Program-made: the position numbers and the translations under genes
Shown here: piece by piece, positions 6,898 through 15,201 of the stretch
How the letters are laid out: each line of letters starts with the position of its first letter
Numbering within the stretch: position 1 is the first letter of the stretch
Notes under the pieces: generated by a model
Databases searched by the model: none
What the model saw: only the letters and a program-made list of their open reading frames with translations
Told to the model about the DNA's origin: nothing
DNA from: Terriglobia bacterium
GTDB taxonomy: Bacteria > Acidobacteriota > Terriglobia > Bryobacterales > Bryobacteraceae
NCBI GenBank assembly: GCA_021324615.1
Contig: JAJPIT010000046.1
Location: forward strand, 1 to 41,049
DNA: 41,049 nucleotides
Direction of reading: 5' to 3'

Positions 6898-8589
6898 ATG
6901 TGCGCCGTTCCGCGCAAGTTGCTTTTCCTCATGGTCGTTCTTCAAGCGGCCTGTTCACGCCCGGCCGTCTCCACGCCCGCCATCGATCACGATCTTCTTG
7001 AAACCACCATTCCCGCGTTGCAGGAATTTTATCGCTCGCGCAAGTACACGGTCGAGCAGGTGGTCAACTGGCACGTCGCCCGGATCGAGAAATACAACGG
7101 GATCTATCGGGCCGTCCAGACGCTGGACCGCGCGGGCGCGCTCGAAACGGCGCGGCGCGAGGACGCCGATACCGGTTCCGCGCACGGGCCTTTATGGGGC
7201 GTGCCGATCCTGCTCAAGGCCAACACCAGCGTCAAAGGTCTGGTCACCACCGACGGATGGCAAGGATACAAAATTCCCGGGCACGAGCTGATCGCCCCCA
7301 AGGACGCCACCATCGTGGCCAAGCTTCGCGCCGCCGGCGCCGTGATTTTAGGACAGACGAACATGCCGGATTTCGCGGCGAGCGATACGAATCGAAGCAC
7401 GGCCTTCGGCCGCACGGGAAACGCCTACGACGTGCGCTTCAGTCCGGGAGGCTCGTCGGGCGGAACGGTGACCGCGGTCACCTCCAACTTCGCCGTGGCC
7501 GGCACCGGGACCGATACCGGCAATTCCATCCGCATGCCGTCCTCGACCAGTTCGGTGGTTGGCGTGTTTCCGACGCGCGGCCTGGTCAGCATCGCGGGCA
7601 TCGCGCCGCTGGACTGGCTGCTGGACAACACCGGCCCGATCGCGCGCGACGTCAGCGACGCGGCCATCGTTCTGGGGGTGATTGCGGGCGAAGATCCGCT
7701 CGATGAACGCACCATTGGCTCGGCGGCAAAGGCGCAGCCGGGCCCCTACACGCAATACCTCAAAGCCGATGCGCTCAAAGGGAAGCGCTTCGGCGTTCCG
7801 GCGTTTATCCTTCAGGGCGCCGGGATCCCGTTTCAGGGCGTGCCCTCCTCGGAATCGCCGGCGGAAGCCAAAAAGATTATCGGCGAATCGCGCGTTCCGC
7901 TGCGGCCGGAAACGCGCGACGCGTTCCTGAAAGCGTTGGATGGCCTGCGATCCGCCGGAGCAACGGTCGTCTTCGACGATGGCATTCTTTCGGGCGATTT
8001 CGCGGAAACGGTGGCGCGCGTTGCGACCATGCCCTACATCCGCGAAGGCACCGAGCGTTTTTTAGCCGAGTTTGGCCCGGCGCAGTATCACTCGGCCGAA
8101 GAGTATCGCAAAGCGGTCGGCTCGCCGCTGCCGGTGACCATCATGGGGGGAGCGAATCCGGACGATCCGGGGCGCCGGCGGACGGCCGTGCAGGCGATCT
8201 TCGAAAAAGACCCCAAAAGCGCGTCAAATGTCACGATTCCGCGTCAAAAATCGCTCGATTTGTACAATGAAACGCTGGACCGTTTTCACCTGGACGGCTT
8301 CGTGTATCCCGCCGCGCAGATGCCGCCGCCGGATGAAACCATGCCGCAAGATGGCAAGCTGAGCTCCGGCCCGCACAGCGATACCGGATGGGTGAATATG
8401 ATCGGCGTTCCGGCCGTGGTGGTGCCTGGCGGATTTTACCCCGGCGGTTTGCCGTTCGGACTGGAGTTTTCGGCGCGGCCCTGGAAGGACGGTGATCTGC
8501 TCGGCTGGGCCTATGCTTACGAGCAGGCGACGCATCATCGCAAGCCTCCCACGCTGGTCGAGCGCGGATTGCTGCCGGAGGCGCGCTAA
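6898..8589 (+). CDS. Amidase signature family protein, predicted lipoprotein
   Basis: This 563-residue amidase has the Ser-cisSer-Lys triad of the amidase signature family: Lys107 (LLKAN), Ser187 in GGSSGG and nucleophile Ser210 in GTDTGNSIR. A positively charged n-region and hydrophobic core end at a lipobox-like LQAAC (Cys19), so membrane anchoring outside the cytoplasm is predicted. The substrate cannot be told. It starts only seven bases after the csm5 stop on the same strand, so it may be co-transcribed with the cas genes. Its family is a common stand-alone exported enzyme, and a CRISPR role is not implied. Confidence 0.88.
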   Translation: MCAVPRKLLFLMVVLQAACSRPAVSTPAIDHDLLETTIPALQEFYRSRKYTVEQVVNWHVARIEKYNGIYRAVQTLDRAGALETARREDADTGSAHGPLWGVPILLKANTSVKGLVTTDGWQGYKIPGHELIAPKDATIVAKLRAAGAVILGQTNMPDFAASDTNRSTAFGRTGNAYDVRFSPGGSSGGTVTAVTSNFAVAGTGTDTGNSIRMPSSTSSVVGVFPTRGLVSIAGIAPLDWLLDNTGPIARDVSDAAIVLGVIAGEDPLDERTIGSAAKAQPGPYTQYLKADALKGKRFGVPAFILQGAGIPFQGVPSSESPAEAKKIIGESRVPLRPETRDAFLKALDGLRSAGATVVFDDGILSGDFAETVARVATMPYIREGTERFLAEFGPAQYHSAEEYRKAVGSPLPVTIMGGANPDDPGRRRTAVQAIFEKDPKSASNVTIPRQKSLDLYNETLDRFHLDGFVYPAAQMPPPDETMPQDGKLSSGPHSDTGWVNMIGVPAVVVPGGFYPGGLPFGLEFSARPWKDGDLLGWAYAYEQATHHRKPPTLVERGLLPEAR

Positions 8590-8945
8590 TTTTCCAGCTT
8601 CAGATTGGAAACGGCGATTTTATTGCCCTGAACATCTCCGGTCACGACCACTTTCATGTCGTCTTTTTTAGCCGATTCCTGAAGCGCTTTGAGCGCTTTC
8701 TCGTTGCCCGCCTGGTCGAATTGAAAGAACCGGTTGTCCGGCGTAAGGACTCCGAATCCGGTTTTGGCGCAATTTGGCTTCAGATTGCAGGTTCTTTCAT
8801 GTTTCACCGCGGCGTCCCCGCCCTCTTTCACCGCCTTGGCGGCGCACATGGTGGTCATGAGGATTCCGTCGATTTGCTCGGCGAAGGCCGTTCCGGCGAG
8901 GGCGCCGATCAGGGCGGCGGATCGAAGAAGATGGGTCCAGTTCAT
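8586..8945 (-). CDS. Small exported protein of unknown function
   Basis: This 119-residue protein has a clear signal peptide (LIGALAGTAFA, cleavage near residue 22). It has three cysteines in the mature part (MTTMCAAK, RTCNLKPNCAK) and a C-terminal region (MKVVVTGDVQGNKIAVSNLKLEN) resembling a small OB/beta-barrel ending. I do not recognise a named family. It is convergent with the amidase gene and overlaps its stop by four bases. Confidence 0.75.
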   Translation of the reverse strand: MNWTHLLRSAALIGALAGTAFAEQIDGILMTTMCAAKAVKEGGDAAVKHERTCNLKPNCAKTGFGVLTPDNRFFQFDQAGNEKALKALQESAKKDDMKVVVTGDVQGNKIAVSNLKLEN

Positions 8946-8980
8946 GGTGTATTCAGTTTACATGGCCGGCGCGCGAGCGT

Positions 8981-9487
8981 TCAGCCCGCGGAATTTTCGA
9001 CCGTCAGGTCGTTTTTCACGCTGAAGACGCCTGGCACGGCGTTGGCCGCCATGCCGGCCATGGTTTTATCGGCCTGGCTGCCGACGACTCCGATCAGAGT
9101 GACGTTTCCATTTTTCACGATGATGTGAATCGGCGGGACGGCGCCCATTTCATAGCGTTGAAGCGCCGGCTTGGAAAAGATGGCGTGGTAGACGGCGATG
9201 CGCAGGCGGTCGTCGTTGGGGGATAAGGGCAGCACTTCGATCTCGTTGGTGACGCCGGTGACGCCCTCGATTTTTTTGACGGCGTTTTCGGCGTCGGATT
9301 TGAGGGTGGGGCGGGTGACTTGTCCGAACAGCGTCACGCGCGTGCCATCCACGCGATAGGCGAGGTTGTCGAAAACGCTATAGTAGGGAAGCATCACCAG
9401 TTCGTGGCGGACTTCTCTGGTGATTCGGTCGGTGGTTGAATCGGCCAGGCACAGGGCCAAGGGGAGCAGGAAAGTTGCGAGCTTCAT
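8981..9487 (-). CDS. Exported protein with two BON domains
   Basis: This 168-residue protein has a short signal peptide (LLPLALCLA) followed by two BON-type repeats: about 25-88 (VTLFGQVTRPTLKSDAENAVKKIEGV) and about 95-162 (VTLIGVVGSQADKTMAGMAANAVPGV). Both show the alternating Gly-Val pattern and central helix. BON proteins are periplasmic or membrane-associated and are linked to envelope stability, as in OsmY. A strong AGGAGG ribosome site lies eight bases before the ATG. A single-gene transcript is likely. Confidence 0.88.
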   Translation of the reverse strand: MKLATFLLPLALCLADSTTDRITREVRHELVMLPYYSVFDNLAYRVDGTRVTLFGQVTRPTLKSDAENAVKKIEGVTGVTNEIEVLPLSPNDDRLRIAVYHAIFSKPALQRYEMGAVPPIHIIVKNGNVTLIGVVGSQADKTMAGMAANAVPGVFSVKNDLTVENSAG

Positions 9488-9505
9488 GGAGCCTCCTAGG
9501 GAAAG

Positions 9506-9514
9506 TGTATATCA
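9506..9514 (-). promoter_or_regulatory. Extended -10 promoter of the BON-domain gene
   Basis: On the minus strand TGA-TATACA lies 18 bases upstream of the BON gene ATG, with the AGGAGG ribosome site between them. No clear -35 hexamer is seen. Confidence 0.5.
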
Positions 9515-9578
9515 CAAGAAAAATCAGCGACATTGGGCATGATTCCCTGTTTACGGCTTGCGCGGACTGTGGTAGCAT

Positions 9579-9605
9579 GGGATTGCTTCCAATGGAGGCA
9601 ATCCC
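9579..9605 (+). promoter_or_regulatory. 12-bp inverted repeat/hairpin upstream of the RRM gene
   Basis: GGGATTGCTTCC (9579-9590) and GGAGGCAATCCC (9594-9605) pair over 12 positions with a single G-T wobble and a 3-base AAT loop. A TAGCAT hexamer directly precedes it (9573-9578). If that is a -10, transcription would start inside the left arm. It could be an operator for a dimeric repressor, or an RNA element read by the RRM protein. No T-run follows, so it is not a terminator. Confidence 0.6.
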
Positions 9606-9629
9606 CACCTCACCGAAAACGGAGTCGAA

Positions 9630-9635
9630 GATAAT
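9630..9635 (+). promoter_or_regulatory. Candidate -10 (GATAAT) giving a leaderless RRM transcript
   Basis: GATAAT ends six bases before the RRM gene ATG at 9642, which puts the expected transcription start on the start codon. No ribosome site lies close to the ATG, which fits a leaderless mRNA. Confidence 0.35.
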
Positions 9636-9641
9636 TTCCGA

Positions 9642-10106
9642 ATGAGTTTTACCGTCTTTTTGGGCAACTTGCCCACCTGGGTTACGGCGGACGACATCAG
9701 GGGCTGGCTATCAGCCGAGAACCTGGTTGCGGACGCCATTAAAGTGATCCGCAATCCCGAGACGCAGGAATCCAAGGGATTCGCGTTCATTGATGCGCCG
9801 AACAGCGAAGAGATGAACGCCATCATCCGGCGCTTTGATCGGGCGCCGCTGGAGGATCGTCTGCTTCGCGCCAATCCGGCGCAGCCGCCGAAGCCGAAGG
9901 GGCAGGGGCGGCCGGGCACCGCGACGGGTCCGCATGGAGGGCATGCCGGCGCGCCATCTCAGGCCCGTCACGAGAGTCCTGCGGCGGGTGCGCAGGGCCA
10001 GGGCGAGCAGCGCCCGCCGCGGCGGGGTAAGCGCAGCGGCGGCAAGCGCAGCGGCAGCGGCGGCTCCAACAGCGCCTTCGCCGAAGAACTCGCCAAAGCC
10101 CTTTAA
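9642..10106 (+). CDS. RNA-binding protein with one RRM domain and a low-complexity basic tail
   Basis: Residues 3-80 form one RRM: RNP2 is VFLGNL and RNP1 is KGFAFIDA, with the usual spacing. The remaining 75 residues are Gly/Pro/Arg/Ser-rich, with KRSGGKRSGSGGSNS and a short helical end (FAEELAKAL), so the tail is disordered and RNA-binding in character. Small bacterial RRM proteins bind single-stranded RNA and are often cold-responsive in cyanobacteria; the role here is unknown. A 12-bp hairpin sits 36 bases upstream of the start. Confidence 0.9.
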   Translation: MSFTVFLGNLPTWVTADDIRGWLSAENLVADAIKVIRNPETQESKGFAFIDAPNSEEMNAIIRRFDRAPLEDRLLRANPAQPPKPKGQGRPGTATGPHGGHAGAPSQARHESPAAGAQGQGEQRPPRRGKRSGGKRSGSGGSNSAFAEELAKAL

Positions 10107-10169
10107 TTCCCCTCTCGCCGGTCCGGTCCCGCCTGGAGTCTTTTCTTCGACGCCGTCCGTTGACAAGAA

Positions 10170-10178
10170 TGATATACT
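10170..10178 (+). promoter_or_regulatory. Extended -10 promoter of the PIN-TRAM gene
   Basis: TGA-TATACT ends 85 bases before the GTG start at 10264, giving a leader of roughly 78 bases. A TTGACA at 10160-10165 is too close (seven bases) to be its -35. Confidence 0.45.
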
Positions 10179-10263
10179 GAACCGCTAAGCAACTTCAGCA
10201 TTCAGGTGTTCCTGCCGGGGCGCGTTTTGCCCGCCGGTGGCGCGGTCGGAGGGGAGAAGTCCA

Positions 10264-11328
10264 GTGAGTGACCTGCTAATCATCCGCATCATCTTAATCG
10301 CGCTGCTTGCCTGCGCTTCTTATTTCCTGCGCCCCTTCGATCTTCCGCCGCCCATTGCGGCGGGCCTGGGCGTGGTGGTGGGCGCCGCGGTGGTGGTCTT
10401 CGAGATTCGCATCCAGCGGATCAGCCTGAAGCGTCTGATCGGCGCTGCCGCGGGCAGCGTGCTGGGGATTTTCGGCGCCTATCTGATTTCCCTGGTGCTG
10501 AACTCGCTTTCGCCGCGCTTTGCGACGATTCATTATCTGGATATTGTCGTGTTGCTGCTGATGAGCTACTGCGGCCTGGTCGTCGGCGGGGCCAAGGGCG
10601 ACATGCTGAATCTTTCGGCGCTGGGCGGGCTGTTCGGCGGCGAAAAGCCGTCCAAAACCAGTTTCAAGATCCTCGACACCAGCGTGATTATCGACGGCCG
10701 CATTGCCGACATCGTTGAGACCGGATTTGTAGACGGCACGCTGGTGATCCCGCAGTTCGTCTTGCGCGAGCTCCAGCTTGTGGCCGATTCCTCGGATTCG
10801 ATGAAGCGCAACCGCGGCCGCCGCGGCCTGGACATTTTGCAGCGCATCCAGAAGATGCCGCAACTGGAGGTTCAGATCCTGGAGGACGATTTTCCCAACA
10901 TCCGCGAAGTGGATATGAAGCTGATCGAGCTGGCCAAGCTCTACAACTGCAAGATCGTCACCAACGATTTCAACCTGAACAAGGTGGCGCAGTTGCACGG
11001 CGTGGAGGTGCTGAACATCAACGAGCTGGCCAACGCGCTGAAGCCGGTGGTTCTGCCCGGGGAAGCGATGCGGGTCTTCATCCTGAAGGAAGGCAAGGAG
11101 TACAACCAGGGCGTGGCTTATCTGGACGACGGCACCATGGTGGTGGTTGACAATGCGCGCAAGATGATCTCCAAGACCATCGACATTTCGGTGACCAGCG
11201 TGTTGCAGACCACGGCGGGCAAGATGATCTTTGGCCGTTTCGACGAGCGCACGCACCTGGTCCACGAGAAGGAGCGGGCGCCGGCGCGGGAGCACATCAC
11301 GGCGCCGGCGGCGGGCGCGGGCTCCTAA
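10264..11328 (+). CDS. Membrane-anchored PIN-TRAM domain protein (YacL type)
   Basis: This 354-residue protein has four hydrophobic N-terminal segments (about 4-20, 28-46, 57-82, 91-110), then a PIN nuclease-like domain. The acidic residues are Asp138 ([11 protein letters not shown]), Glu169 (FVLREL), Asp190 (RGLDIL) and the TNDFNLNK motif. A C-terminal TRAM domain runs from about 280 ([16 protein letters not shown]). YacL-type proteins are widespread; a ribonuclease role is predicted, but the substrate is unclear. GTG at 10264 is preferred over the GTG at 10237 because GGAGGGGAG (10248-10256) lies seven bases before it. Confidence 0.9.
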   Translation: MSDLLIIRIILIALLACASYFLRPFDLPPPIAAGLGVVVGAAVVVFEIRIQRISLKRLIGAAAGSVLGIFGAYLISLVLNSLSPRFATIHYLDIVVLLLMSYCGLVVGGAKGDMLNLSALGGLFGGEKPSKTSFKILDTSVIIDGRIADIVETGFVDGTLVIPQFVLRELQLVADSSDSMKRNRGRRGLDILQRIQKMPQLEVQILEDDFPNIREVDMKLIELAKLYNCKIVTNDFNLNKVAQLHGVEVLNINELANALKPVVLPGEAMRVFILKEGKEYNQGVAYLDDGTMVVVDNARKMISKTIDISVTSVLQTTAGKMIFGRFDERTHLVHEKERAPAREHITAPAAGAGS

Positions 11329-11383
11329 AAGCGCGGCGCGGAGGCGGGGCGCTGGAAAAATCCCGCTGCGTTCGCCTCAATCT

Positions 11384-11389
11384 GATAAT
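11384..11389 (+). promoter_or_regulatory. Candidate -10 (GATAAT) of the Asp-box propeller gene
   Basis: GATAAT ends ten bases before the ATG at 11400, with no ribosome site between. A leader of three or four bases, or none, is implied. Confidence 0.3.
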
Positions 11390-11399
11390 CTTGCAATTT

Positions 11400-14300
11400 A
11401 TGAGACGTTCAGCGCTCGTTTTCTCTCTCTTCGCCACTGTACTCTGCTTCACGGCTCTTGCTCAACGCGGTGGACGCGGTCAAATGGCCGAATCCGGCCC
11501 GCGCATTTCCGGGCCGTACAAAGATATCCGCTGGCGCCAGATCGGGCCGTTCCGCGGAGGGCGGGTGCTGGCGGTGGCGGGCGTAGATTCGCAGCCGCAG
11601 GTCTTTTATTTCGGCGCGACCGGCGGCGGTGTTTTTAAGACCACCGACGGCGGCGCGAGCTGGGTGCCGGTTTCCGACGGCCAGTTCAGCAACGGCGACG
11701 TCGGCGCGATCGCCGTGGCGCCCTCGGATCCGAATGTGATCTACGTCGGCATGGGCGAGGCTTGCATTCGCGGCAACACCTCGCCGGGCAACGGTGTGTA
11801 TAAATCGACCGACGCGGGCAAGACGTGGAAGCACGTGGGGCTGGACGACACGCAGCAGATTGGCAGGGTGGTGATCGATCCGCGGGACGCCAATGTGGTC
11901 TACGTCGCGGCGCTCGGCCACGCCTGGGGGCCGAATGAGATGCGCGGGGTGTACAAGACCACCGACGGGGGCGCCACCTGGAAGCAGGTGCTCACGCGCG
12001 GGCCCAAGGCCGGCGCGGTGGATCTTTCGCTCGATCCTTCCAATCCCAACACGATTTACGCGGCCTTCTGGGAGGTTTACCGCAACGCCTACGATCTGGA
12101 GAGCGGCGGGCCGGGCAGCGGGCTGTGGAAGTCGACCGACGGCGGCGCGACGTGGAAGGATTTGACGCGCAATCCGGGGATGCCGAAGGGCGTCATCGGG
12201 CGCGTGGGCGTATCGGTTTCGCCGGCCAATCCGCAGCGGGTATACGCGCTGATCGAGGCCGAGGAAGGCGGCGCGTTCCGCTCCGATAACGGCGGCGATA
12301 CCTGGATTCGCGTGAACTCGAGCAACGAGATCCGCCAGCGCGCCTGGTATTACACGCATGTGGTGGCGGACCCCAAGAACGCCGATGAAGTCTATTTTCT
12401 GAACGTGAATTTTTTCCGCTCCACCGACGGCGGGCGCTCCTTGCAGCCGATCCGGCCGCCGCATGGCGACAATCACGGCCTGTGGATCGCGCCGAGCGAT
12501 CCCAACCGCATGATCGAATCGAACGACGGCGGCGCGACGGTGACGTTCAACGGCGGGCGTTCCTGGTCGAGCGAAGACAACCAGCCGACGGCGCAGTTTT
12601 ATCGCGTCGCGCTCGATAACGATTTTCCGTATCACGCCTACGGCGCGCAGCAGGATAATTCGACGGTGCGCATCGCCACGCGCGGGGGCCGCGGCGGCAT
12701 CACCGAGCGCGACTGGTACGATGTGGGCGGCGGCGAAAGCGGCTGGATCGCCCCAGACCCGCGCGACTCCGCCATCGTCTATGCGGGCAGCTACGGCAAC
12801 CTGATCACGCGCTTCGACGCGCACACCGGCCTGCTGCGCAACGTCAATCCCTGGCCGGATAATCCCATGGGCCATCCCGCCTCCGATCTTAAGTACCGGT
12901 TCCAGTGGAGTTTTCCGATCATCATTTCGCCGCACGATCCGACGGTAATTTACGCGGGCGCGAACGTGATGTTCAAATCGACCGACGAAGGCCAGTCCTG
13001 GACGCCGATTTCCGGCGATTTAACGCGCAACGACAAATCGAAGCAGGGATCATCGGGCGGCCCGATCACCAAGGACAACACGTCGATCGAGTATTACGAC
13101 ACGATATTTACCATCAATGAATCGCCCATCACGAAGGGCCTGATTTGGGTGGGCTCCGACGACGGCCTGATCCATTTGACGCGGGACGGCGGAAAGACCT
13201 GGACCAACGTCACGCCGCCCAAAGACATCTTGCCGGAATGGGCGCAGATCAACGCGATCGATCCATCGCCGTACGATCCGGGCACGGCTTACGTGGCCGC
13301 GACCAAATACAAATTCGACGACTATCATCCCTATCTGTACAAGACCAGCGATTATGGCAAGACCTGGACGAAGATAACCAACGGCATTCCCGAAGATCAC
13401 TTCACGCGCGTGGTCCGGGAGGATCCGAATCATAAAGGGATGCTGTTTGCGGGAACCGAATTCGGCATTTATGTTTCGTATGATTCCGGCGATCACTGGC
13501 AGTCGATTCAATTGAATCTGCCGGTGGTTCCGATCGCCGACCTGGCGTTCCAGAAGCGCGACGGCGAGCTGGTGGTGGCGACGCAGGGGCGCGCGTTCTG
13601 GGTGATGGATGATCTGGACCTGCTGTATCAGATTCGCGGCGAAACGCCCAGCGAAGAGGTGAAGCTGTACAAGCCGCGCGCGACGCTGCGGGCCGAGGGC
13701 GGCCGCGGGTTCGGCGGCGGCGGAGCGGTGGGCCAGAATCCGCCCAGCGGAGCGGTGATCGAATACTACCTCAAGGAGAAACCGCAGGGCGAGGTGACTC
13801 TTGAATTTCTGGACTCCTCCGGGAAGCTGGTGAACAAATACACCAGCCGTGCGCCGGAGCAGAACCCGGAAGACCGGGCCAGGGCGGAGGAGGAAGCGGA
13901 GTTCAATCCGTTCGCCAACCGCGGGCCGGCGCGCGTGCCGGCCAATCCGGGCATGAACCGCTTCATCTGGGACCTGCATTATCCCGACGCGACCACGTTT
14001 CCGCACATGATTCTGTGGGCCGGCTCGACGCGGGGGCCGATGGCGATTCCGGGGACCTATACGGTGAAGCTCACCGCCAATGGCAAGACCTTGACGCAGA
14101 CGTTCGCGCTGGTGAAAGATCCGCGCCTGAAGACCACGCCGGAGCAGTATCAGCGGCAGCTCGCGCTGGCCTTGCAGATTCGCGATAAATTATCGCAGAC
14201 GAATCAGGCGGTGATCGATATTCGCGAGGCGAAGAAGCAGCTTGGCGAGTACGTTTCGCTGTGGCATGACAATCCGGGCGCGAAGAAAGTGGTCGAGATG

Positions 14301-14618
14301 GCACAGGATCTGAGCAAAAAGCTGAGCGCGGTGGAGGAGGAGTTGTATCAGGTGAAGAATCAGGCGGCCGAAGATCCGCTGAACTATCCGATCAAACTGA
14401 ATAACCGGATTGCCGCGCTGCTCGGCGTGGTGGAGCAGAACGACGCCGGCCCGACGCGCCAGTCCGAAGAGGTCAACGAAGAGCTGACCACGCAGGTCAA
14501 CGCGCAGCTTCGCGCGGCGCGGCGCCTGCTTACCGATGAAATCGAGTCTTTCAACAAGCTGGTGAAGGAAGCCAACATTCCGGCGGTGGCGATCAAGCCG
14601 AAGTTCGGAGTCGAATAA
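11400..14618 (+). CDS. Large secreted beta-propeller protein with Asp-box (BNR/VPS10-like) repeats
   Basis: The protein is about 1072 residues with a signal peptide (LVFSLFATVLCFTALAQ). The next 730 residues carry many Asp-box repeats of the form S/T-x-D-x-G-x-T-W (TTDGGASW, STDAGKTW, TTDGGATW, STDGGATW, STDEGQSW, TRDGGKTW, TSDYGKTW), so two propellers of the sortilin/sialidase fold are likely. A beta-rich module follows (about 800-920), then a helical, possibly coiled C-terminus (about 925-1070). Such proteins are common in Acidobacteriota; the enzymatic activity is unproven and no sialidase catalytic set can be named. ATG at 11400 is preferred over an upstream in-frame TTG. Confidence 0.9.
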   Translation: MRRSALVFSLFATVLCFTALAQRGGRGQMAESGPRISGPYKDIRWRQIGPFRGGRVLAVAGVDSQPQVFYFGATGGGVFKTTDGGASWVPVSDGQFSNGDVGAIAVAPSDPNVIYVGMGEACIRGNTSPGNGVYKSTDAGKTWKHVGLDDTQQIGRVVIDPRDANVVYVAALGHAWGPNEMRGVYKTTDGGATWKQVLTRGPKAGAVDLSLDPSNPNTIYAAFWEVYRNAYDLESGGPGSGLWKSTDGGATWKDLTRNPGMPKGVIGRVGVSVSPANPQRVYALIEAEEGGAFRSDNGGDTWIRVNSSNEIRQRAWYYTHVVADPKNADEVYFLNVNFFRSTDGGRSLQPIRPPHGDNHGLWIAPSDPNRMIESNDGGATVTFNGGRSWSSEDNQPTAQFYRVALDNDFPYHAYGAQQDNSTVRIATRGGRGGITERDWYDVGGGESGWIAPDPRDSAIVYAGSYGNLITRFDAHTGLLRNVNPWPDNPMGHPASDLKYRFQWSFPIIISPHDPTVIYAGANVMFKSTDEGQSWTPISGDLTRNDKSKQGSSGGPITKDNTSIEYYDTIFTINESPITKGLIWVGSDDGLIHLTRDGGKTWTNVTPPKDILPEWAQINAIDPSPYDPGTAYVAATKYKFDDYHPYLYKTSDYGKTWTKITNGIPEDHFTRVVREDPNHKGMLFAGTEFGIYVSYDSGDHWQSIQLNLPVVPIADLAFQKRDGELVVATQGRAFWVMDDLDLLYQIRGETPSEEVKLYKPRATLRAEGGRGFGGGGAVGQNPPSGAVIEYYLKEKPQGEVTLEFLDSSGKLVNKYTSRAPEQNPEDRARAEEEAEFNPFANRGPARVPANPGMNRFIWDLHYPDATTFPHMILWAGSTRGPMAIPGTYTVKLTANGKTLTQTFALVKDPRLKTTPEQYQRQLALALQIRDKLSQTNQAVIDIREAKKQLGEYVSLWHDNPGAKKVVEMAQDLSKKLSAVEEELYQVKNQAAEDPLNYPIKLNNRIAALLGVVEQNDAGPTRQSEEVNEELTTQVNAQLRAARRLLTDEIESFNKLVKEANIPAVAIKPKFGVE

Positions 14619-14655
14619 TGCGGCGGACGCCGGCCGGGCGCCTGGAGCACTTCTT

Positions 14656-15135
14656 ATGGAACTGTATCTGCTGCGGCACGGGATCGCGGAGGACCGCGCG
14701 GCGAGCGGGCGCGATGCCGACCGGGCGCTTACGGAAGAAGGCAGGCGAAAGCTCGAAAAGGTTTTGCGGCGCGCGCGCAAGGCTGGCGTAGAGCCCGCGC
14801 TGATCCTTTCCAGCCCGTTGCGGCGCGCGATGGAAACCGCGCAGATGGCTGCGGGCGAGCTCGGCTGCAAATCCGCGATCGTTCGCTGCGACGCCCTGCT
14901 GCCCGATTCGACGCCGCGCCAGGCGTGGTCGGAGATCCGGGCGCATGGCGACGAGCCGTCGCTTCTGCTCACCGGCCACGAACCGCTGTTTTCCCAGACG
15001 GCGGCGTGGCTGCTGGGTTCGACGCGCGCCATGATCGATTTTCGGAAGGGCGCGCTGCTTTGCATTGATTGCGCGCCGGCGGGAGCCGAGCCCCGCGGCG
15101 TCCTGCAATGGATGCTGACGCCGAAGGTCTGTTAG
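14656..15135 (+). CDS. SixA-like phosphohistidine phosphatase (histidine phosphatase superfamily)
   Basis: This 159-residue protein has the RHG catalytic motif at residues 7-9 (YLLRHGIAED), the second conserved Arg in SSPLRRAMETA, and LTGHEPL supplying the second active-site histidine. Size and layout match SixA, which removes phosphate from histidine in phosphorelay HPt domains. The substrate here is inferred only. The gene starts 37 bases after the propeller gene on the same strand. Confidence 0.88.
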   Translation: MELYLLRHGIAEDRAASGRDADRALTEEGRRKLEKVLRRARKAGVEPALILSSPLRRAMETAQMAAGELGCKSAIVRCDALLPDSTPRQAWSEIRAHGDEPSLLLTGHEPLFSQTAAWLLGSTRAMIDFRKGALLCIDCAPAGAEPRGVLQWMLTPKVC

Positions 15136-15201
15136 GGTAAGGCACATTGTGGCGGTGGACGACCGACACCCGCCTCCCCCGCGTGCCTGGGGGATTTCCC
15201 G

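Noticed and set aside
7519-7533. Asn in place of Gly beside the amidase nucleophile as a defect
   Set aside because: GTDTGNS occurs in functional amidase relatives as far as I know; the Lys, cis-Ser and Ser are all present.
10160-10165. TTGACA as the -35 box of the PIN-TRAM promoter
   Set aside because: It is only seven bases from the TATACT hexamer; sigma-70 promoters need about 17.
10237-10263. Upstream GTG as the start of the PIN-TRAM gene
   Set aside because: The GGAGGGGAG ribosome site lies inside that extension and fits the GTG at 10264.
11640-13370. Tandem DNA repeats in the propeller gene
   Set aside because: The repeated stretches encode Asp-box motifs (DGGxTW) at irregular distances and differ in sequence between; they are protein repeats.
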